NCBI GenBank assembly: GCA_037953625.1
Contig: CM075649.1
Location: forward strand, 90,897,290 to 90,961,289
DNA: 64,000 nt
Direction: 5' to 3'
Source of the DNA: Crotalaria pallida
Taxonomy: Eukaryota > Streptophyta > Magnoliopsida > Fabales > Fabaceae
Shown piece by piece: positions 43,332-54,359 of this stretch. Within the stretch, counting starts at the first letter, position 1. Every line of letters starts with the position of its first letter. The notes beneath the pieces are model-generated. The model was not told the origin of the DNA, ran no database searches, and saw only the letters and a list, made by a program, of their open reading frames with translations. The position numbers and the translations under genes are program-made.

Positions 43332-45133
43332 ACTAACTTGGCACAATCTTTCTCTCATCATTTCTCACATAGCACAGAGCAGGGATCACATCAACAAACT
43401 CGTGTCTCATTTTCTCAATCCCTCCCAACATTCTCAATCTCCTTTTAGAATCTTTTCTCAAAACAATCTTTTCACAAAACCTTTTTCGAAAATATCATTT
43501 CACAAAATCTTCTTTCACAGACTTTCACAAAATATTGTTTTCACAAACTCTTTCTCAAAAATGTCATTTCATAAAGAAGACCTTCTCAAAATATCATTTC
43601 AAAAACTTTCTTAAAAATCTCTTTTCACAAAGTTTCTAAAAATCTCCTTTTAAAAACTTTTCACAAATTTTATTTCAAAACTTTTCTGAAAACATTTTTT
43701 TTACAATTCTCCTTAAAAACTTCTTTTCAAAAAAAAAATCTTTTCAAAAATTTATTTTCAAAAATTTTCTTTCACAGCTCCTTGCAAAAATCTCTTTTCA
43801 CAAATCTTTTTCAAAAATTCCTTTTTCAAAAATCACATTTTTGCTGAGCGCTAATGGAGGAGCAAGCTCAACTAAACACTAGTCTCATTCAAAAACAAAA
43901 ACAAAGGAGCCGAGCTCCACTCAATTCACCTCTTGTTCCAACAATCCACATCACTCTCCCCCAGCTCTGGCTCGTCCTCATTATTTTCATCAATTCTTCC
44001 CCAATCTCAACTCTTTCTCTCTTTTCCAACACATATCTTATTTCCACTCGTTATTCCTTTTTCCTTTGTATCTTTTTAATTCCACAACTTAATCATTTCA
44101 TTTCCATTTTCTTATTCAGGACGTAACAGACGTCCATCAGCACATTACTCATATTAACCAACAGCATTCAATTTCAACATGCATAATTAAATAAATAAAT
44201 ATAAACATACTATCCACACACAATCAGCACACAATAACAATGTGGTCTTTGTCACCTTCGTATAAGTGGCCACACAACACAAACAATTGCCACTATACTA
44301 CTGACTCCGAACCACTTAGTTCCGATCTTTGAGATGATACCGAACGTCCTAATATATCACCTAACTACCACGGTGTCTTAGGAAAGCTTCTCTCTCACCT
44401 GAGGTCCAGCTATTAAGTGGGTACCGTCTCCTCGGATCCTTGTCGCCGCCAGCTGCCCCGATCCCTCGTCTATATTATTCCTCGTACTAAATAAAATACG
44501 CCCACGTCATTAACTTGTATTATGAAAATCTTTTCCATAACTTAGACACTTCTCATTCCTCGTATTAAATAAAACACATTTACGTTACTTAACGTGTATT
44601 AAGAAAATCTTTACTTAGTTCGTGACACTTTCCATTCCTAATCGAAAGACTTAAAACACTATTGTTTTATCAAAACAATTCCCATATTTTCTAGCACTTT
44701 AAATGTTTCAAAACCATTTGAAAACATTTAATAAAATGATTTAAACCAATTCATTTGGTTGCTGGTCCATTTTGGATAGCACCTTAAACATTGTTCGAAA
44801 ACACCGAAAAATTCACCGTTTTCAATCCGGCTTTTTCTTAAATCAATTATTACTTGAAAACTTTACTTTAAATTGTATGAACACATTTTTAAAGTTAAGA
44901 AACAACTTTGGACAGCAAAGAATCACTTCAAAAAAAATCACTTTTAATAAAACTCGAAAACACCGAAAAATACTTTTCGTTTTAAACAAATCTTTAGCTT
45001 AAAACAATTACTTTAAAATTCAAGCTTTTGACATAAAACAAGTTTAGGACAGCCATAAACACAATCCAACAATTTCAAATAAATCAAATCAATTAATATT
45101 AAAACCAATTTATTTCAAAACCAATTACACACT

Positions 45134-46341
45134 AAAAAAAAACCTCTCTTATCAGGCAAGATGCACCCTTATTAATTCTGTTCTAATGTCAATGCATACT
45201 TATTGGGCATCTATATTTATGCTTCCTAAAGCAGTTCTCAAGGGAGTGGAGAAGAAGTGTAGGGAGTTCTTGTGGGGTGTGAATTCAGAGGGTAATTATC
45301 ATGCTTCAGTGGCATGGGATTCAGTTTGTAGACCTCAGAAGAATGGAGGATTGGGCTTCAAAAATGCTATTTTGTGGAATATGGCTGCTATAGGTAAGCA
45401 AATATGGCATATTGGTGCTAAAAAGGATTGTCTCTGGGTAAAATGGATAAGTTCCATTTACTTAAAAGAAAGAGATTTTTGGCAGATTGAACAGAGGCAA
45501 GGGGATAGTTGGCACTGGAAACAAATTGTCAAGGTGAAAAACAAATTAATTACTGGGTTTAATGGTGATTGTTGGAATGCTACTGGTTCAGGGATATATA
45601 CTATAAACAATGGTTATCAATTCCTTCTGGGTCCTATTCCTATGTTTCATCTACATCGATTTGTGTGGAATTCTACTTCGATTCCTAAACATATGTTTAT
45701 TTTAGGGCTAGCTGTGCTCAATAGACTAAAAACAAAAGACAGATTATTTATGCAAGATTGTACCTGTGTTTTATGCAATAATAGTGAGGAGTCTCGGAAT
45801 CATCTATTCTTTGAATGCCCATGGTCGCAAGAGCTCCTGGAATCTGCTTGCCTGTGGATAGGTATCAACAATTGGCCTTATAAATTTACGAATTGGAGTA
45901 GATGGATTTTGCATGATTTCAAACATAGAACAAGGAGGAAGTGCTTGTTTACCGTGTATTCAGCAGTTTTGTATGGAGTCTGGACTGAGAGAAATAATCG
46001 TATCTTCAAAGGAGCTAGAAGATCAATGGTTGTGGTGTTGCATGCGTTGAGGAAGGAGATGGCGTTGAGGATGGCATTCTGCTTCCCCCATTTCAGGAAC
46101 TGGAAAGACAGAGCTTTAGTTGACAGAATTTGGTCTGAACTCTAGTGTTTTTTTATTCTTGTTTGTTTGGTTTGGACTCGGTTTGGGCTGGCTTGGTTTT
46201 GGGCTGGTTTTAATTTCTTTTGGTTTAATCCTCCTGGGCTGGTGAACCCTTCCTAGAAGGTCGCATTTGGTCCATGGAGTGATTTGTATGAATCTTTTTT
46301 TGTTTCTTGTGGTTTAATAATATCTTATTTTACCAAAAAAA
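45134..46341 (+). mobile_element. 5'-truncated LINE (L1-like), 1.2 kb, with 11-bp duplications
   Basis: Flanked by AATTACACACT at 45123-45133 and 46342-46352. Ends TTTACCAAAAAAA. The 3' UTR holds ACCCTTCCTAGAAGGT, a small hairpin shared with the LINE at 53932. Only the C-terminal third of ORF2 remains, as expected from incomplete reverse transcription. Confidence 0.85.
45186..46145 (+). pseudogene. LINE ORF2 C-terminal fragment (zf-RVT region)
   Basis: The frame runs 319 codons from the truncation to TAG at 46143. It matches the downstream half of plant L1 ORF2: SMHTYWASIFMLPKAVLKG, FLWGVNSEG, AIGKQIW, then the zinc-binding reverse-transcriptase tail (FVWNSTSIPKHMFILGLAVL, CVLCNNSEESRNHLFFECPW). 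The first Met is inside the fragment, not a true start. No stop or frameshift, but reverse transcriptase and endonuclease are missing. Confidence 0.8.
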
Positions 46342-46352
46342 AATTACACACT

Positions 46353-48277
46353 CAAATATTTTTTAAACATAAACTAGCACACAACCATAACAACACGTAA
46401 ATGAATTAAGTCATACAAGTAATTAATTAATCATTTAATTTAATTATAATTCAAACAAAACACTTAGACATTCACATACTCACAAAGATATAAACCAAGC
46501 ATAGCAACTCAATTATTTTCAAAAATCACTACATGAGTTTATTTTAATGCAACTAAATTTCCTAGTCTTATTTACACTACATGACCGAACAAGTCAAGAA
46601 TTACAAATGTAAAATACACAAATCAACTTGATTTATTTTAAGTACTTAAATTCCACTTTCTTTTTCATGCAACAAAATTATTTACTCTTTCTTTTACTCT
46701 TAACCGATTACACACACATATATCCAATTAAACACAAAACTTTCCTCTCAAATCAATTAGTTCATTTATTTCCTTTATTCTTAATCCAAAAACCGAATAT
46801 AAATTAAATATTCACAACACAATTTCAAACAATTTATTTTTGCCTAATTTCTCAAAACATACTCATTACTCCATGTCAACTCATGAGAAAAGAACCCTAG
46901 TCTATTCTACATGCATAGGCCGAATCTTGTTTTGACAAAAACAAGGTTTTTGGTTCACTTTTCTCAACATGTAAAAACACAAGCTTCTTTAAGTCAAAAG
47001 GAATTAACATGCATGCACATAGAACATGGATCAAGTTAAAAATCATTTTCCAAAAACATGTTTCCTTGATTTCTTTGTAAAACCGTGATGATCATTAAGA
47101 GAAATAAAATCTTTTTGCTCAAAAACCACATGCATGTACCTAGATCTTGTAGATCAAGTCATGAAATCAATCATAGTGGTACAAATCAAAGATAAAAATC
47201 ATTTTCAGTAGGAAAGACCAAAACCGTGATGAATATTTAAAGAAAATCAAGTCTTTTGTTCAAAACAGTATGCATGTGTCAAGGATCAATACTTGTTCAT
47301 GAACCATCGCAAGATCAAAGCTTTTCATTTAGAATTCACATGCAAAATCCAAGAACCAAACTTTTCATGAATAAATTAAGGATCAAAACTAAAAATCAAG
47401 GCTTTATTAGGATCAAGTAAGAATCAAAGCATTTTAAAACTCAAGTCAATTTTTCTAAACATGAGATGAACATGCAATGACTTAGATCAAATAAAAAAGC
47501 ATCAAGACCTAACTTTCTACTCATGGCCGAATTACCTAGTTTAGGATCTAGTGTTTTATGAGTTCATTTATTCCTAAAATTCAAGATCAAAGTTCATTTA
47601 ACACATGCATGAACTCAAATCATCAAAATCATCATCAATCAACATGCAACACCAAAGATCTCAATTTTATTATTAAGCAAGTTTAGATCTTTCATTTATT
47701 TATCAAATAAACTCTCAAACACACTATAATTCACGGTTTTTAAGAAAGAAAATTCGACATGCAAAGAGATTCACTTCAAACTTTACAAAATCTCAACAAA
47801 CCTTTATATCTTTAGGATTTAGTTTGAAAAGCTTTAAGATCTTTCATGAAAAACCTTAAACGAGTTATGAAGTCCGTTAGTTAGACATTTACAAGTTATT
47901 TTTTTTTTAGCTTTGAAAATTTATGATCAAGCACAAACACACTTGTACTCATCACTTAAACTTGAAAAATTAACATGCAAAGAAAAAGGAGAAGAAAATT
48001 TACAAGATCAAAAGAAAAATCTAACTATTACAATTTCCTCCATGATTTTCGAACTACCCACCAAATCAATGTCTTCTAACTTCTATGTGCTTGGATCTTC
48101 AAGGAAAAACTCTAGGTTTTGGTTTTGATCTCCTCTTCTTCTTCTCTTCTCACTCACGGCCACTCTCTTTTCTTTGGGTGTTGAGAGCTTGATTTTTGCT
48201 CTCAACAAATGTGTTTGGGAAGTGAAGGGAAGTGAAAGAAATGAATGGGAAATGGGTGAAAGGAACTAAGGGTGGTG
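46353..48277 (-). other. AT-rich part of LTR H, no gene
   Basis: Short frames only. GCATG-rich AT-rich text like 11000-13280 and 22500-24700 read in reverse; presumed intron plus first exon of the GL LTR transcript. Confidence 0.4.
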
Positions 48278-48289
48278 GCTTATATAAGC
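48278..48289 (-). promoter_or_regulatory. TATA-like site of LTR H
   Basis: GCTTATATAAGC, palindromic, about 100 bp before the GA-rich exon-like sequence on the minus strand. Similar CCTATAAATAGATA occurs at 49362-49375 in the next LTR. Confidence 0.45.
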
Positions 48290-48302
48290 AACTCATGCAC
48301 TT

Positions 48303-49925
48303 TGTGAGACCCACAATTTTACCCAATTTATTTGTGATTTTATAATTAAAATTAGGAAATTATGCTTGATTTAGATACCTGGGTTTATATAAAAAATATA
48401 TATATATGAAAATATATATGTATACACGTAACATATATAGGTATATATATTATATACCAATGTTTTCCCTAGCATATTTAAATGAAATATTTTTAAGGTA
48501 AAGTATTTGATTTAAATGATTTTAAAAGATGAAATGATTTTTGAGGGATTAGAGTATCCTATCTTTAGAAATTCATATCTTTTCAACCGTACGTCGAAAA
48601 ATTACAAATGATATGTCAAAACAATCGTATCGAAATCTAGATTATGAAAATGTAAAGCTTTGATTTTTATTTTTGAACTTTCGAAATTTTATCACTGCTG
48701 CAATAGTGAACGAATTTTTGAGTTTTAAGAACCAATGTATGGTTTTAATGCATTAAATAGCCTTTTGACTAAAGTATATTTTACTTTGAAAATAAAAATT
48801 CATTTCTGAAGTTGTATAATGTAATATCATTTAAATAAAGTGTATTTTCGTATTTGTTTTTATTTTAAATATTTAAAAAGCTTAGGAAGTGTATTTTTGA
48901 AGAAATGACCTTAGGACTTCAAAAATTCATAACTTTCAAACCGTAAGTCCAAAAATTACAAACTTTATATGAAAACGATCGTAATAAAATGTAGAATCTT
49001 AATATGTAAAAATAAAATTTTTATTTTAATATTTACGAAATTTTTTGTACAGTAGGTAGAAAATCAAATTTTGATAGTTAATATGATTAGATAATTATGT
49101 AGGCACCTCCACAATGAACCGATGAGAAATTTTCTCTTCTATTTTTCATAATATGCACCGTCCAAAATAAGTGGGAAGAAGGGAAGAATAAGTTCTGAAG
49201 TTTGTGAGAATAAACCTTGAATTAAAATGCTTTAGGAATCAACAAAATCCCATTTAATGCTAGTTCATGTTCCAAGTAGTATTTGAAAATTTTTGACCAA
49301 GACTTGATGAGGGGGGGACGAATTTGCCTCTGAAAATTGAGGGAAATGGATCACTTCAACACCTATAAATAGATAGCCTTAGTTCCCACATTTTTCACAC
49401 ACAAAACCTTGATAGTTTCATACGAGAAAAAAATAAAATTCCAAGAGAAAAATAGAGAGAGAGGGTCGAGTAAGCTAAGGAAGGAGGGAGGGAGTGCTTT
49501 GTTGCTTGAAGTTTTCTAAAAAGCTTAAGGAGTAGAGGTAACCCAAAATCACTTATTTATTTAATCTATTTTTAAGTTGTTTTATTTTTAGTTTTGAGTA
49601 AAGCTTCTAACTTCTTCTATAGTCAAGTTCTAAATTTTCCTTTTCATTTTAAAGTTATTTTTGAATATATGAAATTGTTCTTAGGTCATATGAATTAAGA
49701 ATGAGAAAAGGGACACAAAAAGAGTGTTTAAAGGGATTTATCTCCCCTTTTCTTAAATTCTTAAGATGGCTAATAGTTTTGATGAGTTTGAGTAATTTAA
49801 TTTCTGGGTTTATTTTTGTAGTGTCCTTGAACACTATATGTCCTTAACCCTCTGAGCCCTCAAGACTATGGTAATCAGGAGTTCAAGAGAAGGTCAAGTA
49901 TCTATGTATGACCTTATGGTTTTTC
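48303..49925 (+). mobile_element. 5' 1.6 kb of a GL-like LTR (left part of K or a separate LTR)
   Basis: Starts TGTGAGACCCACAATTTTAC. Has the AACCGTA..TC / AAAACAATCGTATCGAAA motif twice (48576, 48921), a TATA box at 49362, and an exon-like GA-rich piece ending GAGTAGAG/GTAACCC near 49535. Cut by element J at 49926. Whether it is the left half of K cannot be settled: the middle of a GL LTR is missing and no matching duplication is seen. Confidence 0.5.
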
Positions 49926-51190
49926 TGCAGTTCCAGTCGGAAAAGCAGGGTTTCCCCAGTCAATAAGTGTGTGAAGAGTGTCAACTTAGGGATGAGAGTA
50001 CGTACCTGAAACCCTAGCTGTTGTGAGCTATTTATAGGGTCTGGAGGAAGTTGATGTGGGTCGTATGGGCCTCGTATCAAGGTGAGCTGGACCGAGATTC
50101 TGTGAGGAAATATAGGAGATTTATTCCCTTAGAATCCGGATAGGATCAGCTCACGATCCCATGTAGAGGCTGTTGCGAGATTCTAGGAGAAACATGCGGA
50201 AGAGATAGGAAGCCTTGGTGAGACTGAGTCAATCTACCAGCCGACGTTATGTCTCGGTTCTAGAATCCCGAGCCGATGGAGTGAAGACCGTTGTTGAGGC
50301 TCGGTCCCATCAAGTCCGAGCCTGGTCTTTTCGTATGCTCGGAATGAACGTGTCCGAGCGTGGGACGTTTGTGTTAAGTAAACCGAGGGAAAGGTCCATA
50401 GAAAATCCTTTATATAGGACTGTAGTTTTTATATGGTCGGCAGACCCTACAAGCCCCCCAGCTCGTAAGACTTTGAAAAGTCTGTGACGAGGTAATGAGC
50501 GCTTAGGATAGACCTTTCCGCATGCCTCGTGACAACTGTAATCGTGCCGATTGCTTCGAGGTGACGTTTTGGGTTCTCGAGATACGACGTGTTTCCTTGT
50601 AAGTTGTGCCAAATCATTGTGTTTTTGAAATTTGAAAAAGTACCTTTTGGAACTGCCACGTCTCTCCCTACGATTGGTTGCATGCATCCATGGGCTTTTG
50701 GCCCAAATGGCTAAGACGGAGGGAAACTGAAAAGTTTTCTCTTTAATTGAAACTTCCCCTTTCTCTGCCTCCATTCACTCACTCTACTCCCGAAATTTCT
50801 CAGAATCCTCTCATTCCCTCTTCGATTTCCATTTTGCTGTCTTCGTTCCCAAATTGAGATCCTCCAATCCTTCACCAGTTTTAGCAACTTCACGCAGGTA
50901 ATCCCTTCTACTCCTCTTATTTCCATTCCTGCAGATTTCCTTATTCATTTGGGGTTGTTTTGTTTTTCTTTTGGAGTGAGTTTTTCTTTGTAAACGGGTT
51001 TTCTGGTTTCGGGATTTTGCAGGGATTTCTGGGTAGAGTTTCTGGGTTTCTTTTGTTTTTAAGTGAGAGGAGTTTATACCTCAATTTGTTTGAATCATGA
51101 GGGGATGGAGAGGTTTTAGGGAAGTTTATCCTGAGCTCTGTAGGAGATTAGGAGAAAATCCATCTAGTGACAGTGAATCAAGTTCTCCAT
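49926..51190 (-). mobile_element. Element J: partial E-like element, LTR plus interior fragment
   Basis: A terminus-like end CCCTACA at 50451 is followed by AGCCCCCCAGCTCG, exactly as in E (14311-14332). The 526 bp before it contain CTGAAACCCTAGCTGT and CTATTTATAGGGTCTGGAGG, shared with E interior 14380-14420. The likely other LTR end is TGCAG at 49926. After the purine tract come a hairpin (50461-50492) and about 700 bp without a recognisable gene; a CT-rich part ends CACGCAG/GTAATCCC near 50897 and looks like an exon edge. The right boundary is uncertain (50940-51290). Confidence 0.55.
50461..50492. repeat. J copy of the two-step hairpin
   Basis: GCTCG..CGAGG around AGACTTT-GAA-AAGTCT. The inner stem differs from all three E copies but stays paired. 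Confidence 0.55.
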
Positions 51191-51464
51191 CTATGTGGAA
51201 AAGATTGTGAAAGTAAAAGATACAAAGAGAAAGAGATAACACCTGTTTGGCCTATGTCCTTATGGAGTAAGGCAGCCTTGATAAGACATTAAGAAAAGAA
51301 GTGATGATATGAGATATGAGAATAATTGGAAAAGAGATATGAGCTAAGATTGAGAAAGAGTTGAGATGTAATGAGAATTCTAAGAATGTTATAAGAGATG
51401 AGATATGATGTGAATGAAAGTATCGTAATGACGTCAAGCCAGAGCTGGGGAAAGCAGTGTTGTT

Positions 51465-51870
51465 GTTGTTAATTGAAATGAGATGTTGAGATGATTGTGA
51501 ATTGAGACAAATTATGAAATGAGATGTTGAGATGATTGTGAAACGAGATGATTGTGAAATGAGATATTGAGATGATTGCGAATTGAGAAAGTTTATGAAA
51601 TGAAGTTTTGAGATCGAGATTTTGAGAAAGTTTATGAAATGAGATTTTGAAAAAGTTTATGAAAACGAGATTTTGAGAAAGTTTATGAAATGAGATTTTT
51701 GAGACATATTATGAAACGCGATTTTGAGAAAGTTTGTGAAATGAGCTTTTGAGAAAATTTGTGAAATGCGATTTTGAGAAAGTTTGTGAAATGAGGTTTT
51801 GAGAAAGATTATGAGAAGAGATTTTGAGAAGGACTACGAAATGTTATTTTGAGGATGATTGTGAAAGGAG
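51465..51870 (+). repeat. Purine-rich tandem repeats in LTR K
   Basis: Roughly ten diverged units of about 24-26 bp of the form GAGATTTTGAGAAAGTTTAT, preceded by AGATGATTGTGAAATGAG units. Comparable but less regular repeats precede the hairpin in D, F, G and H. Confidence 0.8.
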
Positions 51871-51930
51871 ATGCAAGTATGTTGATGCGATCCCAGCTTT
51901 GTGCTTTGTTGAGAAAATGTTGAAAGATAG

Positions 51931-51973
51931 TGGTCGGAACTCGTTGAAGGGATGCACCAAGGATGGGCCGACC
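51931..51973 (+). ncRNA. Long-loop hairpin, K copy
   Basis: GGTCGG (51931-51936) pairs with CCGACC (51968-51973), with the conserved loop CTCGTTGAAGGGATGCACCA. Confidence 0.45.
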
Positions 51974-52037
51974 TTAGGTTAATAAAAAAGATAAAAGACT
52001 ATAGAAGACATTGACGAAAGCGGTGAGCGATGAGTGC

Positions 52038-52489
52038 GAAGTAGTGGAGAGGAAGATACCCCGGGTATCAGGGATATTCGAGTTGTGAATGCAATAGGGT
52101 AGGCTAGGGCGGTAAAACGTCATGATGCCTTGAGTACTATTCTGGGCGGAACGAATTCCATATGTGGTAACCAGACGTGGTGGGGACTGGGTCCTAATGC
52201 CGTGATATGTTCTGCACCCGGAACTAGAATAGTACTGTCACCCCTATGGCAATTCAGGAACAGTGAGAGGGACTGGAACGGGGCAATGTGATTTTGCCAC
52301 TGTACCCGATTTTTCTACAGTGTTCCTTGATATTATATGATTTGAAACTGTACCCGATTTTCTACAGTTCTCTTGGCTTGGAGCCATTTGATTTGTTGAG
52401 ACAGCTGTCGTGCCCGCGTGGTAAAGGTCCTGTACTCCTGTTTGCTTCCGACTAGGTTGGGTGGATGACCGAGGAGATGTAGACGTGTG
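52038..52489 (+). other. Conserved core of GL LTR, K copy
   Basis: As in D and F. It has an extra repeated CTGTACCCGATTTTCTACAG-like piece near 52305 and 52350, absent from the others. Confidence 0.55.
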
Positions 52490-53007
52490 TGCTAACTGCG
52501 AAAGAAACGCGTACCTCGATGATATTTTAATTTCCTCAATCATCGATGGCTGTGATCAAATATGACATGATAAGAAAAGTTTAAGAGTCATGAAAAGATC
52601 TATAATTATGAGAAGCGAAATCTTATGGAACGTTGATAATGAGAAAGGAATCGAGAATGGAAAGTATGGAATGATGAATGAAACCCTATGAAGAGGGAAA
52701 GGATTGAAAGTGAAAGATTAACAAGTTGAGATTGAGAAAGTGATTGAGAAAGAAAGAATGTTTATGTTGAGAAATGATAATAAGATGGGCAAGGTAATGA
52801 ATGATGATAATGACGATGATAATGAAAACTTGAATGTTGTGTTATATTTATGTTGCATTGTTATGCTGTATATGTGTGATGTTGTATGTTTGTATGGTCT
52901 TGATATCTTGCCTATCGTAAACCCACACCGTCGACGATGCGTCGTTCGAAATGCTTACTCTCTCCTGTTCGTTGGCATATCGGTGTTGTTAGTATCTCAA
53001 CGGGCAG

Positions 53008-53370
53008 ATGGAGCATCGCTTGGAGATTACTACATGGCGCCGTCAGGGAAATGGTTGGAAACCCACACGCTATGGATGGGCGTGGATGGGGTGTACTCAG
53101 ATGGTGATTGCGGATCCAGAACACAAACTGAGCGGATCAACAACGGGATCGTGCTTGGGAAGCATCTCTATTCTGGGATATAATAGTAATGAACCACCAT
53201 CACGGAATGAAGCTAAGAAGGAACTCGTGAAGCTGTTTGGTGTAGAGCTAAAGCCAAGTTCTGAAGCGGAGTCAGCAACGGAGGTAGCATCATCCTCCGG
53301 TACGAAGAAAATGCCAGGGAAGAAGAGGAAGCCGCAGCCGGTTGTCTTCATTAGGAAGAATCGAAAGTAA
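53008..53370 (+). CDS. LTR-encoded Trp-rich ORF of family GL, 120 aa, K copy
   Basis: Starts at the conserved ATG and aligns with the G copy end to end: MEHRLEITTW, GNGWK, GWAWMGCTQMVI, DPEHKLSGST, then a variable middle, and a basic tail with KKMPGKKRKPQPVVFIRKNRK-like spacing (KK..K..P..F.R shared with G). Amino-acid identity is clearly lower than G versus H, yet the frame and length are kept. Upstream in frame there is a stop where G and H encode Trp, which supports the internal ATG as start. Unknown function; basic end suggests nucleic-acid binding or nuclear entry. Confidence 0.6.
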   Translation: MEHRLEITTWRRQGNGWKPTRYGWAWMGCTQMVIADPEHKLSGSTTGSCLGSISILGYNSNEPPSRNEAKKELVKLFGVELKPSSEAESATEVASSSGTKKMPGKKRKPQPVVFIRKNRK

Positions 53371-53790
53371 TGTGTTTAGTCAAGATGACCTTAGTCTTTT
53401 AATAGTTTAAGTCTATTGTTAGTACTTGAGTCAAGGATTACCGAGCAAAGAACCATTTATGTAATTAAGCTAAGTTTAAATTCTGTATCGTGGAGTACTT
53501 TTGTTTTGAAAGATCGAACAATGTGATCTTTTGGGAACAGTCATGAATATTTTTGATATAGTACAATAGATGATGATACTCTTTGAACAAAGTCACCTTA
53601 TGAAGATGAAGGTTTCAGGTAAAAAACTGTTTAAGTAACAACTCGGTTTTCAGTAAAGGGTGTTTTGTGTACCAATGACATCTCAAAAATGTTTTCAAAA
53701 AAAAAAATTGTCCTCATTTTTGCATCTTAATAAATAAAAGTTAGTTATTTTGGGTTACGAAAATCGGGCTGTTACAGATTACTCTCTTCC

Positions 53791-53806
53791 AAGTAATCGA
53801 TTACTT
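53791..53806. repeat. Palindrome AAGTAATCGATTACTT in the Copia LTR
   Basis: Perfect 16-bp palindrome whose central 12 bp (GTAATCGATTAC) fit the RTANYCGRNTAY form. A half-site GATTACTC lies 14 bp upstream. Confidence 0.85.
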
Positions 53807-53931
53807 AAATTCAAATTTTGAAAAACGTGCTAAAATCAATTTGATTCTCAAAATGATTTATTTCCTTAATTGGTTGATCACGTTTCTGATTTCAAAACGC
53901 TTATCTTCTTCATTTTGAAAAAGTTCCCTTC

Positions 53932-54352
53932 CGATGAAAAAGGCAACATCAATACTCAGAAGGTTGTGTATGAGTGGAAGCCTTCAATTTGTTCAAAATG
54001 TTCAAACTATGGCCATGATGAGAAGATGTGTAGAAAGGGGATGATTGTGAAAAAGCAGTGGGTAGTAAAGCAAAAACGTACTCAGCAAGATTTGGATACT
54101 GTGGTGGATAGTTTGAAACTGCAGAAGAGTCTTGAAGAGGGGACAATTCCTGAAGAGAATATTCCTTCTACAATTGAAGCTGTGAAGCAAGTTCTAGGTC
54201 CTGATAGTAGTTTGTTGAGGAAGGACAAGGACAAGGAGAGTGAAACAGTGCAGTCTCAGCCTATCACTAAATCTGTGGATGAGGGGTGGATTCCAGTCAC
54301 CACTAGAAGTAAGAGAAATCTCAATTTGCAAAAGGGGGAAACCTCTAAGTAG
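53932..54352 (+). pseudogene. LINE ORF1 fragment with CCHC zinc knuckle
   Basis: RNA-binding ORF1 protein, C-terminal 140 residues. The knuckle is CSKCSNYGHDEKMC (C-x2-C-x4-H-x4-C), followed by a Lys/Gln/Ser-rich tail ending LQKGETSK and TAG. The beginning of the frame before 53932 comes from the flanking LTR. ORF2 begins eight bases after the stop. Confidence 0.75.
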
Positions 54353-54359
54353 ATTCATC

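Larger units (their letters stand above)
42231..48302 (-). mobile_element. GL LTR H (minus strand), ends lost, with a LINE fragment inside
   Basis: Read on the minus strand this is a GL LTR: TATA-like site (48278-48289), exon-like part ending near 47900, AT-rich stretch (47900-44470), a piece ending CTCAG/GTGAGAGAG near 44390, hairpin near 43815-43900, purine repeats 43430-43850, hairpin 43290-43331, core 43230-42788, and the start of the GL ORF. Its 3' end is cut by F at 42231 and its 5' end by the LTR start at 48303. A LINE (45134-46341) interrupts it. Confidence 0.65.
51200..53776 (+). mobile_element. 3' part of GL LTR K
   Basis: Contains purine-rich tandem repeats (51465-51870), hairpin (51931-51973), core (52038-52489), ORF region (53008-53370) and the end GAAAATCGGGCTGTTACA at 53776, identical in form to G. 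Left boundary with J unclear. The right neighbour is a SIRE-like LTR starting GATTACTCTC, so no duplication is evident. Confidence 0.65.

Noticed and set aside
52740..53183. 147-aa frame overlapping the K ORF in another frame
   Set aside because: Its downstream half is not kept in G or H, whereas the ATG-53008 frame is; third-position changes support the latter.
48303..53776. K as one complete LTR with duplications
   Set aside because: CACTT before and GATTA after do not match, the middle is missing, and J lies inside; boundaries could come from recombination.
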